From assembly GCA_023252335.1 (NCBI GenBank), contig JAJPEA010000039.1:1-14159 (forward strand): a DNA stretch of 14,159 nt. Reading direction: 5' to 3'. The notes under the pieces were generated by a model. That model saw only the letters and a list, made by a program, of their open reading frames with translations. It was not told the DNA's origin and searched no databases. Shown here piece by piece: positions 6,013 through 11,575 of the stretch. The stretch comes from Nitrosotalea sp. GTDB lineage: Archaea; Thermoproteota; Nitrososphaeria; Nitrososphaerales; Nitrosopumilaceae. A program made the position numbers and the translations under genes. How positions within the stretch are numbered: the stretch's first letter is position 1; each line of letters begins with the position of its first letter.

Positions 6013-6888
6013 ATGGACACAAAACAAATTCCTAATTTGCTTTCGCTTTCTGATTTTCCTGTTGGTTTTGGAGGTTGTAGAAATGATGGAACTCATTTTG
6101 AGTGCTGTGAGTATGACATACTGGTAATAGATGGACAGTCTGGCGAATCAATTCATCGTATAGGAAATGATCTTGTTAGAGTACATCATCATTCTCTTGC
6201 TGAACTTGATGGGGATGTCTTGCATCATCTACAAGACATGAATGTCATACATGACAGTCAGTGGACTCTGCGTATGTTGTTGTCAAAAATTAAAGAAAAG
6301 AAAGAACAAATCGCAATGTCTCATGCCAGAAGCTGCCTTGTTGATGCAGGAGTTTTTGCCAACAAGGCAAGAGATTCTAAAGATCCTTTTGCAGGGGTAT
6401 GGATAAAATGCGCGGCATATTTCTTGGCAGATGCAATATTTTCTCTTAATCTAAAGAGACCCAGTCCAACTCACATGCTCGAAATTATGCGAAATATGAA
6501 AAAAGACAAGATAAATCAGAAATTTTCTGTAATTCATCAAATCCTAGGGATTGAAAGGGCATCAACATCATTACTTTCAAGAATGGTCAAGTCAACTATG
6601 GGATTCTCTGACATGGTGGAAAACAATGGAAATTCCAAGATTATCCAGAAAAAATACGAATATCTTGTAGAAAACTCTCTTCTATCAGATTGTTACTTTT
6701 ATTTTGGGTATGTAAATCGTAACAATGTACTAAAAATTCGCAACAAGATCCATCATAATCCAGAATTTATTCATGTTTTAAAAATAGGCCTTGATATAGA
6801 AAGCGATTTGGTGGTAGTTGACAATCAGGCAACTATGTTAATCCAAACTACAAATGAAATTCTCAGCGATCTAAAAAATCAGTCATAG
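6013..6888 (+). CDS. Unknown protein with HEPN-like RNxxxH motif and possible NT-like N-terminus
   Basis: I do not recognise this 291-residue soluble protein as a named family. Two features stand out. Near the C-terminus, RNKIHH at 243-248 matches the R-x4-H signature of HEPN domains (RN-xxx-H), set in a helical region as HEPN folds require; many HEPN proteins are RNases or partners of minimal nucleotidyltransferases. At the N-terminus, GFGG at 18-21 followed 14 residues later by Asp35 (YDILVID) resembles the G-G/S-x(9-13)-D-x-D pattern of nucleotidyltransferases, but the second acidic residue is Leu37, so activity would be lost if the homology is real. The N-terminal half is also rich in His and Cys (HHH at 58-60, CC at 31-32). 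ATG 6013 is supported by a TATA box 27 nt upstream. The gene seems monocistronic. Fold and function are inference. Confidence 0.75.
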   Translation: MDTKQIPNLLSLSDFPVGFGGCRNDGTHFECCEYDILVIDGQSGESIHRIGNDLVRVHHHSLAELDGDVLHHLQDMNVIHDSQWTLRMLLSKIKEKKEQIAMSHARSCLVDAGVFANKARDSKDPFAGVWIKCAAYFLADAIFSLNLKRPSPTHMLEIMRNMKKDKINQKFSVIHQILGIERASTSLLSRMVKSTMGFSDMVENNGNSKIIQKKYEYLVENSLLSDCYFYFGYVNRNNVLKIRNKIHHNPEFIHVLKIGLDIESDLVVVDNQATMLIQTTNEILSDLKNQS

Positions 6889-6920
6889 GGTGGATCCCCC
6901 CCATTAGAGATGTTTCGATA

Positions 6921-6930
6921 ACTTTTAAAA
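6921..6930 (+). promoter_or_regulatory. TATA box of the Cys-rich small protein
   Basis: ACTTTTAAAA is centred about 27 nt before ATG 6953. The spacing predicts a leaderless transcript and is independent support that the 46-residue ORF is a real gene. Confidence 0.6.
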
Positions 6931-6952
6931 CCCTGCATGAGATCTCTCAAGT

Positions 6953-7093
6953 ATGACCGATGCAGCATGTGGATGCGACTCATCCGCCGAAAATAACACA
7001 GAATGCGATTGTGAGATGCAAGGCTCATGTCTTTGTGACGGAAATTGCAGTTGCAAAGCATCAGTATGCAAAGAACATTCAAGCTCATTCTGA
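6953..7093 (+). CDS. Cys-rich metallothionein-like small protein (46 aa)
   Basis: The ORF encodes 46 residues with nine cysteines at 6, 8, 18, 20, 26, 28, 32, 34 and 39. Eight of these form four C-x-C pairs (CGC, CDC, CLC, CSC), with one His at 42. This spacing is what metallothioneins and similar metal-thiolate cluster proteins use to bind Zn, Cu or Cd in the cytoplasm. It has no signal peptide and almost no hydrophobic core, so metal would have to organise the fold. A well placed TATA box and a downstream hairpin plus T-run bracket it as a single-gene transcript. It could be a metal buffer, a metallochaperone or a redox thiol reservoir. Homology to a described metallothionein family is not claimed. 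Confidence 0.8.
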   Translation: MTDAACGCDSSAENNTECDCEMQGSCLCDGNCSCKASVCKEHSSSF

Positions 7094-7096
7094 TTA

Positions 7097-7126
7097 GGTT
7101 TTAGAACCTTTTTTTCTTTATTTTTT
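7097..7126 (+). terminator. Terminator of the Cys-rich gene, T-rich on the plus strand
   Basis: GGTT-TTAG-AACC forms a small hairpin 4 nt after the stop codon, followed by a long T-rich tract (T7, C, then TTTATTTTTT). Archaeal termination depends mainly on such T-runs. The gene on the opposite strand ends at 7138, just beyond it. Confidence 0.6.
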
Positions 7127-7137
7127 AAAACTAGGGT

Positions 7138-7308
7138 TTATTTTTCATTCTCGTCTTTTATGCCCCATGTTTTAACCAGTTCTTTCTGGAATTTGTCAAC
7201 TTGTTTTTCATTTAGGGCATTTCCACAATTCTTGTGTGTTGGAACTACAACCATTCCATCAAGCTTAAAATCAACTTCATACATGTGGACTTTTTCACAT
7301 TCACACAT
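7138..7308 (-). CDS. Small Cys/His-containing protein, unknown (56 aa)
   Basis: The 56-residue product begins MCECEKVHMYEV and contains Cys2, Cys4, His8, His25 and Cys28, enough ligands for one metal site (C-x-C...H, then THKNC). The second half (NEKQVDKFQKELVKTWGI) looks like an amphipathic helix. I do not recognise a family. ATG 7306-7308 has a TATA-like AGCAAATATA about 27 nt upstream on its strand, so the mRNA would be leaderless. It converges on the Cys-rich 46-residue gene and diverges from the PEF-anchored secreted protein. A metal-linked role is suggested by the Cys residues and the neighbour, not proven. Confidence 0.7.
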   Translation of the reverse strand: MCECEKVHMYEVDFKLDGMVVVPTHKNCGNALNEKQVDKFQKELVKTWGIKDENEK

Positions 7309-7330
7309 GTTCGGAATAAAATGAATCCAC

Positions 7331-7340
7331 TATATTTGCT
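7331..7340 (-). promoter_or_regulatory. TATA box of the 56-aa gene
   Basis: Read on the minus strand, AGCAAATATA is centred about 27 nt before the ATG at 7308. It lies in the 73-nt divergent promoter region shared with the gene starting at 7382. Confidence 0.5.
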
Positions 7341-7350
7341 TATTTGAAAG

Positions 7351-7374
7351 CTTTAACTAGATCATTTTTTCTAG
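7351..7374 (+). promoter_or_regulatory. TATA box and inverted repeat before the secreted-protein operon
   Basis: CTTTAAC at 7351-7357 is about 28 nt before ATG 7382, suitable for a leaderless start. CTAGA at 7357-7361 and TCTAG at 7370-7374 form a 5-bp inverted repeat overlapping the initiation region and could be an operator. The short arms make chance quite possible. Confidence 0.4.
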
Positions 7375-7381
7375 CAAATGT

Positions 7382-8668
7382 ATGCGAAAGTATACTTTAT
7401 TCGCAATTTTTGCATTATTACTGCTTGTCCCTGTTGCTTTACAATCAGTACATGCTACTTCAGCTTCTGACTCTTGGTATCCTGGAAAGGGTCTCAAGCA
7501 AGGTGATTATTTCAGCTATAACGTATGCTTTACAGACTGGCATAACTGTACTCCATTCCAAATGACTTTCTGGGTAAAAAATGAGACAAGTGATGGAAGT
7601 GGTTGGAATGTAGAACTATTAGCAGTTGATGGCTCCATTGTACAAAAAGGAGTTATGACAATAGGAAAGATAACTCCAGATCCGACATCATTTGATTCCA
7701 ATATTGCAGATTATACAGGAGTTTATAGAAGTACAGTCTCTTGGCTTGACTCTTTTGCAACAAAAGATACTCCAAAGACTTTTGATGTTCCTGCCTGGGG
7801 CCGAACTGGTTCCGTCGGTGGACAATCTGTTGGTCCAGTAGATCATGAAAAAGTTACAGTTGGAGCTGGTACATTTGATACGTGGGTCATAGGATGGCAC
7901 AAAGGTGTTGATAACAAAATTTGGATAGATTCCAGTGTTGCATTTCCTGTGAAAGCAATTGTGTATGTAGATGTTACAACAGGAGTACCGCCTCCTGATT
8001 ATACTTTGGAATTATTAACGATGGGAAATAGTCCTACAGAACCTAGTGTACTTGACATATCTTCCACTAATAAAGTCAATATTAGTCCACAGTGTGAAGC
8101 ACCAAATTTAGAACAAAATTCAGTTCATGATACCGCTACAACTGATACTAGTTCTCTAGTTGTTGATTATAGATACAGTCCATCTAATCCTCATATTGGT
8201 TGTCCGATAGAATATAGAATATCATTTGAGCAGAATTATGACCAAACCCAAAAAATCAGCAATACACAATATGATATATTCACAACAGATGACCAAGGAA
8301 ACAAATTATCATCAGTAGCTCAAAGTGTGGGTAGGGCATCTTTGTTTGCCCCTGTTGGAGATGATGATGTTACAACTGTTTTGAAAGGAACTACTCCGTT
8401 AACACATGTAGTGATTGCAATGTTGGGAACTGGCTCTGAGGGTTCGCTTCCAGATGTTAGCATGGCAGGTATAGTGAAATTTGATGTAAAAGCCCAGCCT
8501 GCATTTAGTGGTTATGGTACCATACAATCAAATCAAACATCTCTTGACAATAATACTAATGCAACTGTACCAGAATTTCCTCTTGGTTCTCTTATGATGA
8601 TGGCAATTGTCATTGGAATTGGAGTTTTATTTGTAAGAATGACTCCTCGACTAAGTATTAGACTGTAA
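7382..8668 (+). CDS. Secreted protein with PEF-type C-terminal sorting anchor
   Basis: This 428-residue extracytoplasmic protein has a signal peptide (MRKYTLFAIFALLLLVPVAL, cleavage near HATSA at about 27). Near the C-terminus VPEFPLG at 396-402 precedes a hydrophobic helix and ends in basic residues (R419, R423, R427), the architecture of the thaumarchaeal PEFG-CTERM signal with PEFP in place of PEFG. Region 32-215 has several Trp/Tyr strands ending in the motif KIWIDSSVAFPVKA at 179-192 and DYTLELLTMG. A second, probably Ig-like region spans about 258-372, with four Cys (50, 56, 239, 274) available for disulfides. The protein is likely anchored at the cell surface; the substrate is unknown. 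A related gene follows 17 nt downstream, so the two probably form an operon. Confidence 0.88.
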   Translation: MRKYTLFAIFALLLLVPVALQSVHATSASDSWYPGKGLKQGDYFSYNVCFTDWHNCTPFQMTFWVKNETSDGSGWNVELLAVDGSIVQKGVMTIGKITPDPTSFDSNIADYTGVYRSTVSWLDSFATKDTPKTFDVPAWGRTGSVGGQSVGPVDHEKVTVGAGTFDTWVIGWHKGVDNKIWIDSSVAFPVKAIVYVDVTTGVPPPDYTLELLTMGNSPTEPSVLDISSTNKVNISPQCEAPNLEQNSVHDTATTDTSSLVVDYRYSPSNPHIGCPIEYRISFEQNYDQTQKISNTQYDIFTTDDQGNKLSSVAQSVGRASLFAPVGDDDVTTVLKGTTPLTHVVIAMLGTGSEGSLPDVSMAGIVKFDVKAQPAFSGYGTIQSNQTSLDNNTNATVPEFPLGSLMMMAIVIGIGVLFVRMTPRLSIRL

Positions 8669-8685
8669 AAAACCTAGTTGAAACA

Positions 8686-9369
8686 ATGCCAAATATACGA
8701 ATAATAATTATTTTTGCTGTCATTGTTATTGCTGCAATAGGTGGGCTTGCATGGCCGTTTCTTGCTACCATGAAATTTGGTTATGTACTAGAGCCAGTAC
8801 AAGCAAGCCAATGGCATATGGGAAAAGGATCAGAATATTCCCCTGAAATGACATACCAGGTTTCTTTTAACCAGACAAAATTCTCAGCTGATATGAAGTT
8901 TCTTCCAGTCTCAGGTGGAAATCAACAACTGTTAATCAAGATAAACCCTAGTAACGGGACACAAGAAATAGATCAGACTGTAAACATTGGTCTAGTTTAT
9001 GACTTTGTGAACGCGTCTGCTGGATCAAAACCATATGTTGATCTTCTTGATCAATCTGTTTTTTCCATGAGAGACTATGCAACTGAAAGCAAGTATCTTT
9101 CAAAAGATGCAGAATGGGGTGACTTGTACATTGGTGAAAATGAGGAAAAACTCAAAGTAACTGACTCTGGAAAAATGTCATTTCAATTTGGTTCTGCAAA
9201 TGCATATCTTTTGTCTTACAGAATAGGGGCCCACATAAACAAGGTCTGGATAGTTGACAACTTGCCACTTCCTGTAAAATCTGAAATTTATGATCCTTAT
9301 GGAAATCTTTTGTATACCTATGAGCTAGTTTCACTAAAAGCTCCATCTACACCAGGTTTTACTTCATAA
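8686..9369 (+). CDS. Membrane-anchored extracellular protein, paralogous to its upstream neighbour
   Basis: The 227-residue product has one N-terminal hydrophobic segment (about 5-28, very Ile-rich) and then a soluble extracytoplasmic domain. Its C-terminal KVWIVDNLPLPVKSEIYD at 186-203 followed by YTYELVSL lines up with KIWIDSSVAFPVKA and YTLELLTMG of the gene before it. Its early QWHMGKG segment also echoes the neighbour's SWYPGKG, so the two appear to share a domain of about 180 residues. The function is unknown; a surface partner or an older duplicate is plausible. ATG 8686 lies 17 nt after the preceding stop. The last 52 nt overlap the 3' end of the gene on the opposite strand. Confidence 0.82.
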   Translation: MPNIRIIIIFAVIVIAAIGGLAWPFLATMKFGYVLEPVQASQWHMGKGSEYSPEMTYQVSFNQTKFSADMKFLPVSGGNQQLLIKINPSNGTQEIDQTVNIGLVYDFVNASAGSKPYVDLLDQSVFSMRDYATESKYLSKDAEWGDLYIGENEEKLKVTDSGKMSFQFGSANAYLLSYRIGAHINKVWIVDNLPLPVKSEIYDPYGNLLYTYELVSLKAPSTPGFTS

Positions 9370-9824
9370 CAATTCTCAAACAACCAATCACAAAAATTTC
9401 TAATCTCGTCATTGATCTTGCCCCAAATGTGCAACGAGGCAGGCAATATGTCCAGTCTATAGTTTGATCCAATTGCTCTGACTCCTTCTTTTCCTTCGTA
9501 CATGTATGCATCTTGTATCTGAATATTTTCTAGTATTTCTAATGCCTTTGATTTTATTACATCTCTTGGTATTGGAAATGATTTGGCATTTCTCTGGAAA
9601 ACAAATCCAATGTTTTCAGTTCCATATGATTCATAATCTTCAATCTTTCCTCTCTCAGGAAAGTTGAGTGATATTTTGATTTTATATTTTTTTCCAATGC
9701 TTGATGCAATTTCATTAATCGTAGTAAACGCAAGACCTGGACTCTTCTTTAAGAGAAATCTAATTTGTGGATTGTTTGATTTTAGTTCTGCTTGAAGGTT
9801 GCAAGTTATCTGGGAGAAACTCAT
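9318..9824 (-). CDS. Conserved-looking cytoplasmic protein, unknown function
   Basis: The 168-residue protein has no signal peptide or membrane segment. It reads as a mixed alpha/beta protein: an N-terminal helix, a central KYKIKISLNFPERG strand, an ENIGFVFQ strand and a helix-rich C-terminus containing HIWGKINDEIRNFCDWLF. I do not recognise a family. ATG 9822-9824 has TATATG-type A/T-rich DNA (9851-9860) about 31 nt upstream on its strand, giving a very short leader. Its 3' end overlaps the end of the upstream plus-strand gene by 52 nt, and it diverges from the gene starting at 9910. The acidic Asp/Glu-rich tail after residue 150 is the part that overlaps. Confidence 0.75.
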   Translation of the reverse strand: MSFSQITCNLQAELKSNNPQIRFLLKKSPGLAFTTINEIASSIGKKYKIKISLNFPERGKIEDYESYGTENIGFVFQRNAKSFPIPRDVIKSKALEILENIQIQDAYMYEGKEGVRAIGSNYRLDILPASLHIWGKINDEIRNFCDWLFENCYEVKPGVDGAFSETSS

Positions 9825-9909
9825 ATACTTGTAATCTTGAAAAATTTTCTCATATATGCATTAGGTTTCACTTAATTACAAGATATTTTGAATATGATCA
9901 ATGCTTCCA

Positions 9910-10542
9910 ATGGACAAGGACAGTGTTCCATATGATGAAGGCTCAGAGAGAGCATCAAGTGTTGATGATTACAAGGTTACATGCATCCAGTTTATCAAAG
10001 ATATCAGCGGTGATTATCTTGCATGGGTTGACTATTACAAACTGCCAGAAGAGGAAGACAAGAAAAGACGAACACAGATACATGCAATTGTAGAGCGCAC
10101 AAATGACTGGATAGCAAAGATTGCAACTACCATCAAAGGAGTAGATGTTGTCATGAACGACGGAATCCAAAAAATGGCTGAAAATACTGCAGGATATCCA
10201 TTCCAAATAGGCGTCTTTGTAAACAACATGTCTGGCTACACGCTTGCAAAACCTGGAATAATTGACATCAACGTTAAAGCAGCTGGTCGAGATGGGTTCA
10301 AAGTAAAACTTGGGTGGCATCAAAAAGACAAGAGATTCTTGATTAGCTCAACTAGTCCTGTTGTAATTGACGAATCAAACATCTCAGATACAGATTCTGA
10401 TTTGTTAGATCTTCATCTAAAGATGGATGCACAAAAGTGTCAGCTACGAGATGTCATATCTTTTACTCTAGTTATCATTGAAACAAAAGATGGCCAAGAG
10501 TATGAACGACGTGGCATGACTACGATTATTCACATGGGCTAA
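9910..10542 (+). CDS. Soluble protein, unknown function (210-213 aa)
   Basis: The product is soluble, with an acidic start (MDKDSVPYDEGSERASSVDD), a helical N-terminal half (about 20-85, with IHAIVERTNDWIAKIATTI) and a strand-rich C-terminal half (about 95-210, for example IDINVKAAGRDGFKVKLGWH and the final GMTTIIHMG). No family or catalytic motif is recognised. ATG 9910 is preferred, although ATG 9901 three codons earlier is equally open; AGATATTTTG at 9881-9890 is about 25 nt before 9910. It shares a short divergent promoter region with the minus-strand gene ending at 9824. Its last 17 nt overlap the 3' end of the Ddn-like gene on the other strand. Confidence 0.78.
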   Translation: MDKDSVPYDEGSERASSVDDYKVTCIQFIKDISGDYLAWVDYYKLPEEEDKKRRTQIHAIVERTNDWIAKIATTIKGVDVVMNDGIQKMAENTAGYPFQIGVFVNNMSGYTLAKPGIIDINVKAAGRDGFKVKLGWHQKDKRFLISSTSPVVIDESNISDTDSDLLDLHLKMDAQKCQLRDVISFTLVIIETKDGQEYERRGMTTIIHMG

Positions 10543-10843
10543 CTTGTAAAACTATTCTAGATTCCTCTGATCTCTTGTCAGAATATTTCATCTGTGATAT
10601 TTTTTTACACAGTTCCTTGTCATTTACTAGTAAAGCAGTTCCCAAAATGGTATCTCCTTGGTATTTTATTTTGACATTTGGATTGTACAGTGCATTTTTT
10701 AACCAGTCGCTGTCTGGATTTCTTCTTGAAAAATAAAACTTGTTCTTGTGAAATACCACTCTTATCTCTACTGCGTGTTCCTTGCCTGATTTTCTTCCAG
10801 TGGTAACCAATATGGCTTTGAATGCTCCTTCTTGAATCTCCAC
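10526..10843 (-). CDS. Ddn/DUF385-like split-barrel protein, possibly F420-dependent
   Basis: The 105-residue protein carries the signature LVTTGRKSGK near its start, followed by strands with FHKNKFYFSRRNPDSDWLKN and the NPNVKIKYQGD segment. This is the pattern of the deazaflavin-dependent nitroreductase (Ddn, DUF385) family, whose split-barrel fold binds cofactor F420 and reduces various substrates. Thaumarchaea make F420, so the cofactor is plausible, but the substrate cannot be told. It is shorter than typical members (about 130-150 residues) and lacks the N-terminal helix. The start is GTG at 10841-10843; the nearest TATA-like CTTTATAA is only about 15-20 nt upstream, so the start is not firm. 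It diverges from the PRC-barrel gene. Confidence 0.75.
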   Translation of the reverse strand: MEIQEGAFKAILVTTGRKSGKEHAVEIRVVFHKNKFYFSRRNPDSDWLKNALYNPNVKIKYQGDTILGTALLVNDKELCKKISQMKYSDKRSEESRIVLQVSPCE

Positions 10844-10930
10844 AAGAAAGATTTGGTTATAAAGAATTTAACCGATTGGATTGAAAACTCTGATACCTCA
10901 TTCAATAAACTGACTTGTCAAGTCGACCCT

Positions 10931-11377
10931 ATGGCAACACAAGTTGAATATTCTGGAAAACACATCAAAGCAGATGACTTTAAAGGAAAAAAAGTCATTG
11001 ATAGGGAAGGAATAGAGTATGGTACTGTAAAACATATCCACATCAATACCGACACTCTAGAGGTTGTGGGCATTACAGTTCACAAAGGCTTACACAAGGA
11101 CCACTTTCTATCACGTGACTATGTAGATAGATTCACAGAAGAATCAGTCCTGTTGTCTTCTGCACCAATCCGAATCGACTCACAGGTAGTTGATATCGAT
11201 GGGCACAAGATTGGCAAAATAAAAAGACTTCACATGGCTGCTGATACCAACGAATTGGAATCAATCGAAGTGTCTGCAGGTCTTGGCGGTTCTAGAATCT
11301 TTCGCACTTCGGAAATCTGGGGTGTTGGAGAAAAGGTAATACTACGACAGACAAAAGACCAATACAAAAATCCATAA
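10931..11377 (+). CDS. Double PRC-barrel domain protein
   Basis: From ATG 10931 the product is 148 residues and contains two PRC-barrel-type modules. The first is KGKKVIDREGIEYGTVKHI with TDTLEVVGITV, and the second is DSQVVDIDGHKIGKIKRLH with TNELESIEVSAG. PRC barrels are small beta barrels that mediate protein or RNA contacts in photosynthetic reaction centres, RimM and many archaeal proteins, some linked to cell division. No enzyme motif is present and the protein is soluble. The frame continues upstream to a TTG at 10832, but a TATA-like TTCAATAAAC about 25 nt before 10931 and the position of the first barrel favour the ATG. A T-rich tract follows the stop. The specific role is unknown. 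Confidence 0.87.
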   Translation: MATQVEYSGKHIKADDFKGKKVIDREGIEYGTVKHIHINTDTLEVVGITVHKGLHKDHFLSRDYVDRFTEESVLLSSAPIRIDSQVVDIDGHKIGKIKRLHMAADTNELESIEVSAGLGGSRIFRTSEIWGVGEKVILRQTKDQYKNP

Positions 11378-11402
11378 CTCTTTCATCTTTTTATTTTCTC
11401 CA
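11378..11402 (+). terminator. T-rich tract after the PRC-barrel gene
   Basis: The pyrimidine-rich run CTCTTTCATCTTTTTATTTT directly follows the stop codon and is a likely archaeal termination zone. There is no hairpin. The rest of the gap to 11575 shows no gene that I can support. Confidence 0.45.
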
Positions 11403-11547
11403 AGTAACAAGCAAGGGATCTATGAGATGTCCTAATTTCTTGCCTCAAACTTGTGTCTAACCTACCAATATCTCATAAAATACATCATCAAGCCCATTTA
11501 ATTTACCAGAATTGACAAAAATTGTAACATTTACTCACTTAGGAGAT

Positions 11548-11556
11548 CTTTTTAGT
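11548..11556 (+). promoter_or_regulatory. Possible TATA box of the NHL-HYR gene
   Basis: CTTTTTAGT is centred about 24 nt before TTG 11576. It is the best candidate in the region and favours this TTG over the in-frame TTG at 11567. Confidence 0.35.
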
Positions 11557-11575
11557 ATCTTGCAATTTGTGCCTG

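Noticed and set aside
9767..10093. 108-codon plus-strand frame overlapping two genes
   Set aside because: It overlaps the start of the minus-strand gene and lies out of frame inside the gene at 9910-10542; its composition (many C, H, L, I) is not protein-like.
10832..10930. N-terminal extension of the PRC-barrel protein from TTG 10832
   Set aside because: The extension shows no domain, overlaps the start of the divergent Ddn-like gene, and a TATA-like box fits the ATG at 10931 better.
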